Source: SABI01 sp963677695 (lineage in GTDB: Bacteria; Spirochaetota; Spirochaetia; Sphaerochaetales; Sphaerochaetaceae). Taken from it: 64,000 bases of DNA. Below the pieces are notes generated by a model, which was not told where the DNA came from, made no database searches, and saw only the letters and a list, made by a program, of their open reading frames with translations. The stretch is taken from assembly GCA_963677695.2 (NCBI GenBank), contig CAXXUJ010000001.1, positions 1,922,001-1,986,000 on the forward strand, given 5' to 3'. Every line of letters starts with the position of its first letter. Within the stretch, counting starts at the first letter, position 1. The position numbers and the translations under genes were made by a program. Below are positions 9,246 to 17,297 of this stretch, piece by piece.

Positions 9246-10865
9246 TCAGGTCTTCTGTTCCTGCAGGAATTCAACGAGCGGTTTGTCCTGACGGAAGAAG
9301 TGCTTTATAATGACCTCATCAATCAGGAAGAAGTAGAAATTGTCGTAGAAACCACGATCAACTTCTTCAAAGGTTGCCAGTGCATCTTCCACAAGCTTGT
9401 GGTGGATTTCCGTATGCTGTGATTTCTGAGGGTAGCCCGCTGCTTCCATCAGGCTTTCTTCATGATCGAAGTGTTCAGCGATATGATTCTTCAGTTCAAG
9501 TTTCGCTTTCTGAAGAGCTTCATCACTATCGGAGTCGGCAAGGAGGCGGGTAGCTATCTGAATCAGGTCCTGATGCTCTTCATCCACATCCTTATGTCCT
9601 GTCTCATAGCGTGACTGCCAGCGGATGGAGGTCTCTTCAGGGGCAAGAATGGTTCTCCATAAACACTGTTCAACTCTGTTTCTCCCCTTTTCTTTCGCCT
9701 GGTAGAGTGCCTTGTCAGCAAGCTTGAACCACATATTCTTTGAAATGATCTTCAGCCACTGGGCTACCCCGAAACTCATGGTCACCTTGATGCCGTTCAC
9801 AAAATCGAACTCTTCAATCTTCTTCCTGAGCTTGTCAGCCGAGTAGGCTGCTTCTGACTGCTCAGTCTCCGGCATGAGAATGATGAACTCCTCACCTCCC
9901 CAGCGGGCGACGGTATCGGTTGTTCGTGTATTTGCCGTGAGGATCTCGGAAATCTGGACGAGAACATCATCACCGACATGGTGTCCGTACTCGTCGTTGA
10001 TATCTTTGAAATGGTCGATATCCATAAGAATGATCGTAAGTGGAGAGCCGTACCGTTCAGTTCTTTGAATTTCTGTAGTGAGACGGTCATCGAAGCTTCT
10101 TCTGTTGAACAGCCCTGTAAGGTGATCTGTGTGCATCTGGATTTTCTGCACATTCATCGCGGCTACGACAATGAATATCACGGAGGAGGGCCATGCGATC
10201 GAAAACCCGTAGACCAGTATCTGAGCGGCTCCGGAGGCAAGAGTGATGAAAGGGAATATAAGGAGATTACGAATAGTCTTCCTGTTCCGTTTCTTTCTTC
10301 CCTTGAGTACTATGATTATGCCTGTAAGGGTAAGAATGATGAGGAGAATGAAATAGATATATGTTCCACTTCCCCTGGTATATGTATTGCTCTCATCGAT
10401 TCGGTAGAGGAGTCCTGTCCAGGGAGCAGATGCCGATATGATCACCATGATGACGTTGATAGGGACAAGCACCTTCATCATGGTCTTAATCCTGTCTGTC
10501 CTCTCATAGATGTGATAATCTACATAGAGAAGATAGATCGATGCGGGTGCATACTGCAGTGCGTAGTAGAGGAAAAATAGTAGCGTGTGGATCGTGCGGT
10601 TTCCGTTATGGGGAAATGCATACAGGAACCACCGGCTTGCTTCTATGATAAGAATGGTGAATACCGAAATGCAGAAGTAGGTGAATATCACCATATCGGG
10701 AGTAGTTTTCTTGTTTGACCGGAAGGCTGGACGACCAAGAGAAATCTGGATCACGAGGATCAGTACGGCTGGTAGGACGTTGATGAAAATCCGGTTGAGG
10801 TAATCCATAGAGAAGAGTGTACAGGTAATTATTCCTGTTGTCGATAATGAATCGGGATATGACAT
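9246..10865 (-). CDS. Membrane diguanylate cyclase with C-terminal bacteriohemerythrin
   Basis: A 539-residue protein. The first 235 or so residues hold about six or seven transmembrane helices. A GGDEF domain follows (DHLTGLFNRR, MDIDHFKDIN, active site GGEEF), with an inhibitory site RTTD placed five residues before GGEEF, as expected for product inhibition. Residues about 407-535 are a hemerythrin domain with the di-iron ligand pattern H...DEEH...HFDHEE...HTEIHH...H...D. It should make cyclic di-GMP from GTP under oxygen or redox control; the oxygen link is inferred from the family. Neither the first ATG (10865) nor the alternative in-frame ATG at 10808 has a good ribosome site, so the start is uncertain. 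Confidence 0.9.
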   Translation of the reverse strand: MSYPDSLSTTGIITCTLFSMDYLNRIFINVLPAVLILVIQISLGRPAFRSNKKTTPDMVIFTYFCISVFTILIIEASRWFLYAFPHNGNRTIHTLLFFLYYALQYAPASIYLLYVDYHIYERTDRIKTMMKVLVPINVIMVIISASAPWTGLLYRIDESNTYTRGSGTYIYFILLIILTLTGIIIVLKGRKKRNRKTIRNLLIFPFITLASGAAQILVYGFSIAWPSSVIFIVVAAMNVQKIQMHTDHLTGLFNRRSFDDRLTTEIQRTERYGSPLTIILMDIDHFKDINDEYGHHVGDDVLVQISEILTANTRTTDTVARWGGEEFIILMPETEQSEAAYSADKLRKKIEEFDFVNGIKVTMSFGVAQWLKIISKNMWFKLADKALYQAKEKGRNRVEQCLWRTILAPEETSIRWQSRYETGHKDVDEEHQDLIQIATRLLADSDSDEALQKAKLELKNHIAEHFDHEESLMEAAGYPQKSQHTEIHHKLVEDALATFEEVDRGFYDNFYFFLIDEVIIKHFFRQDKPLVEFLQEQKT

Positions 10866-11119
10866 AACAATTTTATTAAAAATGTCAATTTAAGTAATTA
10901 GATAGATATTTCGTAAGTTGTTGATATTTACATACATAGATATGACAGAAATGATCAGTTAAGAGTGGTTCTGCGTTCTGAGGAGCATCCGGTACATGGC
11001 AAGTACTTTCAGTATCAGTGTTCACCACCTTTTTCAGAGAGGTGATTGTAGAAATTGTGTTTCCGATGGACTCATATGCTGTTATACTTGTCTTATAGAT
11101 AATGTAAGGAGTTCTAATT

Positions 11120-11506
11120 ATGCCAGGGAAATTCAGTATCAAGAAAACACCTAAAGGCTTCTTCAGATTCTCTTTATCAGCCGCGAACTCAATGACAATT
11201 CTTACTAGCAAAAACTACTCATCATTGAGTAACTGCAGGGACGGGATAGAGACTATCAAGAAGAATGCGGAGATTGAGATAGAAGATCAGACACTTCAGA
11301 AACCGGTGGAGAAAAAGTGTCCGAAATTCGAAATTTATTTCGATAAAGCTGACATGTACCGCTACAGGATGATAGCCGCAAACGGTATGAATGTTGCGAT
11401 ATCGGAGGAGGGCTACTCTACGAAAAGCGGATGTATCAACGGGATCAAGGCAATCTCCCGCGCTGCCGAAGGTGCCGAGGTAGACGAATCCCAGCTAAAG
11501 AAATAA
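11120..11506 (+). CDS. Tandem DUF1508 (YegP-like) protein
   Basis: A 128-residue soluble protein with two copies of the DUF1508 motif: KFSIKKTPKGFFRFSLSAAN...SKNYSSLSNCRDGIETIKKNA, then KFEIYFDKADMYRYRMIAANG...GYSTKSGCINGIKAISR. This two-copy architecture is that of E. coli YegP. Members are small alpha/beta proteins of unproven function, sometimes linked to stress. A strong ribosome site, AAGGAG, precedes the ATG. The gene stands alone between the diguanylate cyclase (divergent) and a decayed locus (convergent). Confidence 0.85.
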   Translation: MPGKFSIKKTPKGFFRFSLSAANSMTILTSKNYSSLSNCRDGIETIKKNAEIEIEDQTLQKPVEKKCPKFEIYFDKADMYRYRMIAANGMNVAISEEGYSTKSGCINGIKAISRAAEGAEVDESQLKK

Positions 11507-11642
11507 AAATTTTCAATCCATTCCCCGATTCAGATTCGTGTCCCCTGAAGGAAAAGGGTTCGGTCGGGGCATGTTCTGCTCTCAATACGTTGTGATATTT
11601 TTTCATTTGAGCACTGACTGATAAGGTCGAATCTATTCAGGA

Positions 11643-11956
11643 TTATTTTGTCAGTGTAAGGGACCTTCTCTCTCTTTTCCCCTGTTTGTTTCCGATGGTG
11701 AGAACCAGGTGAGATATGAGGCCCACTGCTGTGAATATTCCAGCAAGCTGAAGGTAGAACATGAATGGACCGGGTATCGCCCCGATTCAGGACTTCCCCT
11801 CAGAAATGAGCCGCCTTCTACGAGAATCATACAGTTCTCAGTTCTCTCAGATTCCTGTGTTCTACCTTGTGTAGGGGAATCCTCCTGTGCTCCACCTGAA
11901 AACAGCTGTCCGGTTACTAGGAGCAGAGTTAATAATATCGCACCAATTTGTTTCAT
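11643..11956 (-). pseudogene. Deletion scar: start of FGE/SUMF1-like lipoprotein joined to tail of a membrane protein
   Basis: The open frame 11956-11651 begins with a good ribosome site (GGAGG) and a spirochaete-type leader (LFSGGAQED). It continues into MILVEGGSFLRGSPES, which is the start of formylglycine-generating-enzyme-like (SUMF1) domains. The match is then lost. In a different frame, from 11777 to a stop at 11643, the DNA encodes 44 residues with a hydrophobic helix (FYLQLAGIFTAVGLISHLVL) and a basic tail (NKQGKRERR), typical of the end of a polytopic membrane protein. The simplest reading is a large deletion that fused the 5' end of one gene to the 3' end of another, out of frame. 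The residual 101-residue product is probably non-functional. Confidence 0.6.
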
Positions 11957-11997
11957 ACAGCATCCTCCATATCAGGGTCGACGAAATCTCCTACCAT

Positions 11998-12035
11998 AGC
12001 TGCGCACTCTACCCAGTTAAGTTCGGTGCGCAGCT
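11998..12035 (-). terminator. Stem-loop after the aldo/keto reductase gene
   Basis: A perfect 10-bp inverted repeat, AGCTGCGCAC (11998-12007) and GTGCGCAGCT (12026-12035), with an 18-nt loop, starts 7 bp beyond the reductase stop. There is no T-run, so it may protect the mRNA end or stop transcription only weakly. Confidence 0.45.
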
Positions 12036-12041
12036 GTGTGA

Positions 12042-12908
12042 TTATCCTTTCAGATTCCCACCGTACACGGGGAAGAAACTAGCATCGCCGTAGTTCTCAA
12101 TTTTCTCGATGTTCTTGAGAGTTTCAAGGTCGTCTGCACTGATGGTGAAATCAAGGTCAGCATTGTTCTTCATGTGCTCAGGATTTGCTGTCTTCGGAAG
12201 GGGAAGAGTCCCGATATCGAGACAATAGCGGATACCGAGCTGCGGGACTGATACTCCATACTTTTCTGCCATTTCGGTGACCACGCTGTTCTTCATCAGT
12301 TCTCCGTGTGCGACGGGTGAATAGGCCTCTACAAGAATATCCTGTTCCTGACAGTATGCAATCAGCTCAGAAGGAGTATTGCTGATATGGACGAGAATCT
12401 GATTGACCATCGGTCTGACGGTACAGGAAGAGAGAATGTTCTCAAGGTCTTCCTTTTCGAAGTTCGATACGCCGATAGCCTTGATCTTACCTGCCTTGTA
12501 GGCTTCTTCAAGGGCTCTCCAAGCCTCTTTGTTTCCTTCAAAGAAGGGATCTGCTTTCTGATATTCCATCCAAGGTCGGGGGGAATGGATGATCATCATA
12601 TCGAGGTAATCAAGTCCCATGGTCTCCAGAGACCCGTTGATTGAAGCGACAGCTTCTTCATAGCTTTTCACTTCAGCTGCAAGCTTGGTTGTGACGAAGA
12701 GTTCCTCTCTGGGAATACCGCAGGTTCTCACACCTTCGCCCACACCGCGTTCATTCTGGTAGGCCTGAGCAGTGTCGATATGACGGTATCCGAGTGCGAC
12801 TGCATCCTTTACAGCCTGTGCGACAGTATCGTCGCTGATGAACCAGGTGCCGAGTCCAAGTTTCGGAATCTCGACTCCGTTTGATAATGTATACGTTTCT
12901 TGTAACAT
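12042..12908 (-). CDS. Aldo/keto reductase (AKR5-type)
   Basis: A 288-residue NADPH-dependent oxidoreductase of the 2,5-diketo-D-gluconate reductase-like group. The catalytic tetrad is visible: Asp45 and Tyr50 in HIDTAQAYQNE, Lys75 in VTTKLAAE and His108 in MIIHSPRP. The cofactor part carries IKAIGVSNFE and the C-terminal AKR pattern. I chose the ATG at 12908 because it follows AAGGAG; a longer frame starting at 12959 has no ribosome site. It is the last gene of a cupin, CMD-like protein and reductase operon that is divergent from an AraC regulator. The substrate is a small aldehyde, ketone or keto-sugar, not determinable here. Confidence 0.9.
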   Translation of the reverse strand: MLQETYTLSNGVEIPKLGLGTWFISDDTVAQAVKDAVALGYRHIDTAQAYQNERGVGEGVRTCGIPREELFVTTKLAAEVKSYEEAVASINGSLETMGLDYLDMMIIHSPRPWMEYQKADPFFEGNKEAWRALEEAYKAGKIKAIGVSNFEKEDLENILSSCTVRPMVNQILVHISNTPSELIAYCQEQDILVEAYSPVAHGELMKNSVVTEMAEKYGVSVPQLGIRYCLDIGTLPLPKTANPEHMKNNADLDFTISADDLETLKNIEKIENYGDASFFPVYGGNLKG

Positions 12909-12989
12909 GTTATTCTCCTTGAATTTATTAATTCTTTTGTATTTCTTCTGAGAATCCAAGAGTATGCGGATTCTTCGAATCTCGTTTGT

Positions 12990-13748
12990 TTACTGTGCAG
13001 GGCCGAGCACTTCATTCAGTGCTGCCAGTGCATTGAGTGTCCTCGGGAATCCTATGAAGGGAAGACACTGGGTGATTGCCGAAATCAGGGTTTCTCTACT
13101 GTTCCCCATCTGTGCATTTCCTGCAATATGACTTTTTACCTGTGACTCGCATCCCCCGAGGGTGATGAGTATAGAGAAGGTGAGCAGCTCTCTCATCTTC
13201 AGGTCCAGGGTTCCTCTGGTGTAGATATCACCGAAACAGAAGGCGGACAGATAATCCTGAATATGTGAAACCTCCGCAGGGGCAGCTGCTCTCATCTCGT
13301 CGATGAAGGGTCCGAAGATCGCTTTCTGCGCAGCGATCCCTTTTTCCAGCCTGTTCTCCTCACTCACAGTTTTCTGTGACGTGAGGGGGAGAGAAATCGA
13401 AGAATCCTCAAATACCTCACTGACGATCTCAAGTGCTGTCTGTGCGCGGGGGAATCCTATGTAGGGAGCACACTGAAAGAGCGCTTCGCTCATTTCAACT
13501 GCTTCAGTGCCGCCTTTCAGTGCGGCTGCAGCGTAGGCCGGGAGATCCTCATACATGTGACCTGCTGTGAGGCACACGAGAGTAATCAGTGAACGCTCTT
13601 TGTCACTCAGGTTTCCATGGTCATAGATTTCGCCAAAGATGAATCTGTCGCGTATCTCCTGAAATTCAGGAAATGCGGGAACCGATTGTTCGTGTTCGGC
13701 ATCGAACAGTTTTTCCATATGCTTTCTGCTGCTCTCTTCCCTGTTCAT
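12990..13748 (-). CDS. Carboxymuconolactone decarboxylase family protein, two CMD domains
   Basis: 252 residues with two AhpD/CMD-like halves. The first is around residues 35-115 (LSDKERSLITLVCLTAGHMYEDLPAY...ALFQCAPYIGFPRA), the second around 155-245 (RELLTFSILITLGGCESQVKSHI...QCLPFIGFPRTLNA). The typical AhpD CxxC is not present. The family includes decarboxylases and peroxidase-like enzymes; duplicated versions next to a cupin and an aldo/keto reductase are common but poorly characterised. The start overlaps the cupin stop (ATGA), so the two are translationally coupled. Confidence 0.8.
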   Translation of the reverse strand: MNREESSRKHMEKLFDAEHEQSVPAFPEFQEIRDRFIFGEIYDHGNLSDKERSLITLVCLTAGHMYEDLPAYAAAALKGGTEAVEMSEALFQCAPYIGFPRAQTALEIVSEVFEDSSISLPLTSQKTVSEENRLEKGIAAQKAIFGPFIDEMRAAAPAEVSHIQDYLSAFCFGDIYTRGTLDLKMRELLTFSILITLGGCESQVKSHIAGNAQMGNSRETLISAITQCLPFIGFPRTLNALAALNEVLGPAQ

Positions 13749-14194
13749 GCATCGGCCTCTGCAAGGCTTTTGTATGCCTCTTCATCTACACGTTCGAGCC
13801 ATTCGTTGCTGGTTTCAGTTCCCGGCACTTCGAGGGAGATATGGCTGAACCAGCTGTCCGCCTTTGCTCCATGCCAGTGTTTCACCCCGGAGGGGATATA
13901 TACAAAGGAACCTTCCTTCAGGCTCTGAGCCTCTTTCCCTTCTTCCTGATACCAACCTTCACCGGCAGTGCAGATCAGCATCTGACCACCACCTGTTGCT
14001 GCCTTGTGGATATGCCAGTCATTGCGGCAGCCCGGCTCGAAGGTCACATTTGCCAGGAACACGGGAGTTTCTCCCGGCTTCACCATGAAATTGAGGTATG
14101 AGTTCCCCACAAAATATTTCGCGAAAAAATCGTTTGGAACTCCGGTTCCAAACATGTTCGCTTTCTCGAATGCTTCTTTATCGATGTATTTCAT
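13745..14194 (-). CDS. Small cupin-domain protein
   Basis: 149 residues with the double-stranded beta-helix metal site pattern HIHKAATGGGQMLICTAGEG, then the second motif GSFVYIPSGVKHWHGA. Such cupins accompany CMD-family proteins and often act as small metal enzymes or quercetinase-like oxygen or quinone-linked proteins; the reaction is unknown. It is first in its operon, with AAGGAG seven nt before the ATG. The region between this gene and the AraC regulator at 14405 holds an inverted repeat likely to be the control site. Confidence 0.8.
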   Translation of the reverse strand: MKYIDKEAFEKANMFGTGVPNDFFAKYFVGNSYLNFMVKPGETPVFLANVTFEPGCRNDWHIHKAATGGGQMLICTAGEGWYQEEGKEAQSLKEGSFVYIPSGVKHWHGAKADSWFSHISLEVPGTETSNEWLERVDEEAYKSLAEADA

Positions 14195-14279
14195 AACGTA
14201 TCTCTCCTTGTCTTGAGGGGATCATTCACTGGGCAGGATCCTCTCAATCAGTTGACTCAATGGTATGGGATAATCTCTG

Positions 14280-14323
14280 TACAGGATATATACAATCTTA
14301 CATAAAGCTTGCCTGATCCTGTA
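14280..14323. promoter_or_regulatory. Inverted repeat in the cupin/AraC divergent promoter region
   Basis: TACAGGAT (14280-14287) and ATCCTGTA (14316-14323) form a perfect 8-bp inverted repeat across 28 bp, between the cupin operon (start 14194) and the AraC gene (start 14405). Position and symmetry fit a regulator site; assignment to the adjacent AraC protein is inference. Confidence 0.4.
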
Positions 14324-14404
14324 AAGATAAAAGAAGTTATGTAGACAAATGGGAGAAAACATGCATAATTCAACAATAATATGGTTATTTAGGAGGCGTA
14401 GGAA

Positions 14405-15286
14405 GTGAAGAGAGACAGTGAAAGAATGAAGTCCCTGCTGTATGACCTGCTCCCGAGAGAGGAGATCAGGATGACCGGAATAGAGAATCTGGTCATCTTC
14501 AGACGAGATACTCCCTATATGCAGCGTCCGCAGCTCTATAGACCTCAGATCATCATTCTCGCTCAGGGACGAAAGAATATCTACCTCGGGGAAGAAATCT
14601 ATACCTACAATCCTTCCCGTTATTTTGTCCAGACTGTTCCTCTTCCTGTTATCTGTGAAGCGGTGATAGAACAGAACGAACCGATGCTCGGTCTCGTTAT
14701 TTCAATAGATCCGAAGGTGATAGGGGAGATCCTTTATGAAATGGCACCAAGAACTCCTGTGCCTCACAAGGTTTCGCGTGGTGTATATGACGCACCTGTC
14801 ACCGATGTGATCAAGGACTCCACTGTGCGCCTTCTCGGTACACTGGGGAATGAGGATGATATGAATATCCTCGGACCGATGTATCTGAAGGAACTGCTGT
14901 ATCATATTATCAAGAGTGACAAGGGAGAGATACTGAAGGCTCTTGTACAGAACAGCCGAGGGACTTCTCAGATCGCCCATGCGCTCAAGGAGATCCATGA
15001 CCATTACACCGAACCTCTTGAGATACCCCGCCTCGCTCAGGATGCGGGAATGAGTTCGAGTGCATTCCACTCCACCTTTAAAGCGATGACCTGCACTTCA
15101 CCGCTTCAGTATATCAAACACATACGGCTCCATAAGGCGAGAGAGATCATACAGGCAGAAGGGGAGAAGGCGAATACCGCCGCTGCGCGGGTGGGGTACG
15201 AGAGCGTATCTCAGTTCAGCAGGGAGTACAAACGTACCTTCGGGGTATCACCGTCACAGGACAGGCAGGGTCTCCCTGCCTATTAG
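14405..15286 (+). CDS. AraC-family transcriptional regulator (AraC_N type)
   Basis: 293 residues. The N-terminal half matches the AraC_N ligand domain (RPQLYRPQIIILAQGRKNIYLGEE, then the TVPLPVICEA region). The C-terminal 100 residues hold two helix-turn-helix motifs (EIPRLAQDAGMSSSAFHSTFKAMT and AARVGYESVSQFSREYKRTFG). The start is GTG with AGGAGG 8 nt upstream. It is divergent from the cupin, CMD and aldo/keto reductase operon and leads its own operon with a cyclophilin-like protein and a flavodoxin. It probably activates one or both in response to a redox or aromatic signal (inferred from context). Confidence 0.88.
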   Translation: MKRDSERMKSLLYDLLPREEIRMTGIENLVIFRRDTPYMQRPQLYRPQIIILAQGRKNIYLGEEIYTYNPSRYFVQTVPLPVICEAVIEQNEPMLGLVISIDPKVIGEILYEMAPRTPVPHKVSRGVYDAPVTDVIKDSTVRLLGTLGNEDDMNILGPMYLKELLYHIIKSDKGEILKALVQNSRGTSQIAHALKEIHDHYTEPLEIPRLAQDAGMSSSAFHSTFKAMTCTSPLQYIKHIRLHKAREIIQAEGEKANTAAARVGYESVSQFSREYKRTFGVSPSQDRQGLPAY

Positions 15287-15295
15287 GAGATTCAT

Positions 15296-15754
15296 ATGAT
15301 GCACAGACGCATGATATTATTTACCTTCCTTTTTCTCTGCGCCGCAGGCCTCGGAGCACAGGGAGAGAAAGAGATACCGAACATGGAATCAGAAGGAGTG
15401 ACTATGGTACGCATGAGTATGAATGGAAATGAGCTTCTCATCGAACTGTGTGACAACCCGACAGCTCGGGATTTGCTCAGCAGACTCCCTTTGACCCTTA
15501 CCTTTGAGGATTATGCTTCAACTGAGAAGATTACCTACCTTGAACCGAAGCTCTCGGTTGATGATGCTCCTGACGGATATGATCCGTCAGCAGGGGATCT
15601 GACCCTGTATGCTCCGTGGGGCAATCTGGCCCTGTTCTACCGGGACTTCTCCTATTCACGGGGACTCATTCCCATCGGACGCATCACATCGGGGTTAGAG
15701 AAACTCACCACTTTGGATGAGCCGTTCAGCGCAACGCTCGAGATTGTAGAGTAA
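15296..15754 (+). CDS. Exported cyclophilin-like fold protein
   Basis: 152 residues with a signal peptide (FTFLFLCAAGLGAQ). The body matches the cyclophilin-like beta-barrel family seen as small stand-alone proteins: MNGNELLIELCDNPTARDLLSRLPLTLTFEDY, then YAPWGNLALFYRDFSYSRGLIPIGRI. These often neighbour flavodoxins and AraC regulators, as here. No isomerase activity can be claimed. It starts 9 nt after the AraC stop, with AGGAG just upstream. Confidence 0.8.
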   Translation: MMHRRMILFTFLFLCAAGLGAQGEKEIPNMESEGVTMVRMSMNGNELLIELCDNPTARDLLSRLPLTLTFEDYASTEKITYLEPKLSVDDAPDGYDPSAGDLTLYAPWGNLALFYRDFSYSRGLIPIGRITSGLEKLTTLDEPFSATLEIVE

Positions 15755-15766
15755 CGGAGAACATAT

Positions 15767-16252
15767 ATGGCAGAGAGAACCTTAATTGCATACTGCAGCT
15801 GGTCAGGCAACACCGAAAAGATAGCGAAACTGATACAGCAGGAGATAGGTGGCGACCTGTGGAAGATCGAACCGGAGGATGCCTACTCCGCTCACTATAC
15901 AACGGTGGTGAAGCAGGCGAAGAAGGAGATTCAGAAGGGGTATGCACCTGGATTGGTCTCCCTTCCAGATTCCATCGATGCCTATGAGCATATCTTTATC
16001 GGGTCCCCCAACTGGTGCAATACGATGGCGCCTCCTCTCCTTACCTTCTGCCGGGCTTTCGATTTTTCTGACAAGCGTGTGATCCCGTTCTGTACTCACG
16101 GAGGGGGAGGAGAAGCGAGAGTCCTGAACGATATCACACAGGCATGCAGGAAAGGCGAAGGAATGAAAGGTATCTCCTTCTACGATGACGGAGGAAAACG
16201 TGCACGTTCCTCCCTTGTCAGCTGGCTTGAGATGCTTTCAATTCCTTCCTGA
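15767..16252 (+). CDS. Flavodoxin
   Basis: 161 residues. It starts with the flavodoxin P-loop for FMN phosphate (AYCSWSGNTEKIA) and continues with SPNWCNTMAPPLLTFC and FCTHGGGGEARVLNDI, the flavin-ring loops. It is a low-potential electron carrier, cytosolic. It overlaps no gene but starts 12 nt after the cyclophilin-like gene and ends 6 nt from the convergent galE stop. In context it may supply electrons to the neighbouring reductase system. Confidence 0.88.
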   Translation: MAERTLIAYCSWSGNTEKIAKLIQQEIGGDLWKIEPEDAYSAHYTTVVKQAKKEIQKGYAPGLVSLPDSIDAYEHIFIGSPNWCNTMAPPLLTFCRAFDFSDKRVIPFCTHGGGGEARVLNDITQACRKGEGMKGISFYDDGGKRARSSLVSWLEMLSIPS

Positions 16253-16258
16253 TCAATC

Positions 16259-17230
16259 TCAGTTCTCCTTAGTATACACTTCCCAGGTTGTCCTGATAAT
16301 CTCATGAAGTGAACTGTGCTTCGCTTCCCAGCCGAGAGCAGTTTTTGCCAGTGCACTGGAAGCGATCAGCTTTGCAGGATCTCCCTCTCTTCTCGGTGCC
16401 ATATGAACGGGAATCTCTTTTCCTGTCACTCTTCTTGCTTCTTCGACGATCTCCTTCACTGAGAGACCTGACTCGCTGCCGAGATTGACGATGAGAGATT
16501 TCTGAGAGTCCATAAGGAACTCAGCACTTCTCAGGTGTGCGTCAGCGAGATCGGTGACGTGCACGTAATCCCTGATACCCGTTCCATCCTCGGTAGGGTA
16601 GTCATCTCCGAAAATATCAAGATGATCGCGAGTCCCGGCAGCAACCTCCATGACAACGGGGATAAGGTTTGCAGGGTTTCTTTCGAGTCCTTTCATTCTC
16701 CCGTCCGGGTCGTAGCCTGCCGCATTGAAATACCTAAGCGAAACATAGTTGAGCCCCTTGAGTTCTCTGTACCATTCGAGATTTTCCTCTATAGCCCGCT
16801 TAGTGTATCCATAGTAGTTCAACGGTTTCGTCGGATGGTTCTCATCGATCGGGATATACTCAGGTTCTCCGTAGGTCGCTGCGGAGGAAGAGAGTATGAA
16901 ATTTTTCACCCCATGCTTCTCACAGCATCTTAGAAGATTGAGAGAGCCGGTGATATTGTTATGGGCATACTTAGATGGATCTGTCATGGACTCTCCTGCC
17001 GCCTTGAACGCTGCAAGGTGAATGACAACATCCCATCCTTCTGAAAGAACCTGGTCAAGAATCTTTTCATCAAGGATGGATCCTTCAAAGAAGAGCGATT
17101 CTGGTTGTATATTCTCTCTCAGTCCGCTGGAGAGATCGTCAAGTATTCCTACCGTATGGCCTGCATCAAGGCAGGTGAGAGCAACATGGGTACCGATATA
17201 GCCGGCGCCGCCGCATAAGAGAATTTTCAT
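16259..17230 (-). CDS. galE: UDP-glucose 4-epimerase
   Basis: 323-residue short-chain dehydrogenase/reductase of the extended type. The NAD-binding GGAGYIGTH is at the N-terminus. The catalytic Ser region is LSSSAATYG, with Tyr and Lys in YGYTK. Substrate motifs RYFNAAG and GTGIRDYVHVTDLA are typical of GalE. It interconverts UDP-galactose and UDP-glucose in the Leloir pathway, completing galT and galK nearby. CAGGAGG precedes the ATG. It lies directly downstream of the LacI regulator in the same direction and is probably cotranscribed with it. Confidence 0.95.
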   Translation of the reverse strand: MKILLCGGAGYIGTHVALTCLDAGHTVGILDDLSSGLRENIQPESLFFEGSILDEKILDQVLSEGWDVVIHLAAFKAAGESMTDPSKYAHNNITGSLNLLRCCEKHGVKNFILSSSAATYGEPEYIPIDENHPTKPLNYYGYTKRAIEENLEWYRELKGLNYVSLRYFNAAGYDPDGRMKGLERNPANLIPVVMEVAAGTRDHLDIFGDDYPTEDGTGIRDYVHVTDLADAHLRSAEFLMDSQKSLIVNLGSESGLSVKEIVEEARRVTGKEIPVHMAPRREGDPAKLIASSALAKTALGWEAKHSSLHEIIRTTWEVYTKEN

Positions 17231-17242
17231 AATTTCCTCCTG

Positions 17243-17261
17243 GCATCCTTCTTAAGGATGC
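17243..17261 (-). promoter_or_regulatory. Short hairpin just upstream of the galE ribosome site
   Basis: GCATCCTT (17243-17250) and AAGGATGC (17254-17261) pair perfectly around a 3-nt loop. It sits in the lacI-galE gap on the transcript just 5' of the galE ribosome site CAGGAGG. It could tune galE translation or protect the mRNA. There is no adjacent T-run in the minus direction, so it is not a terminator for lacI. Confidence 0.35.
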
Positions 17262-17297
17262 TTGCAGTTATATTTTTTTTCAACCTCCCGGGGTCAT

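Noticed and set aside
9080..9310. 76-codon open frame after the giant lipoprotein
   Set aside because: It runs through the terminator hairpin at 9189-9214 and into the antisense of the diguanylate cyclase gene.
9978..10580. 200-codon open frame antisense to the diguanylate cyclase
   Set aside because: Antisense shadow of a well-supported gene; composition shows no domain.
17243..17280. Hairpin plus T-run read on the plus strand as a terminator
   Set aside because: The T-run starts 12 nt from the stem and no plus-strand gene ends there; on the minus strand it lies at the galE ribosome site.
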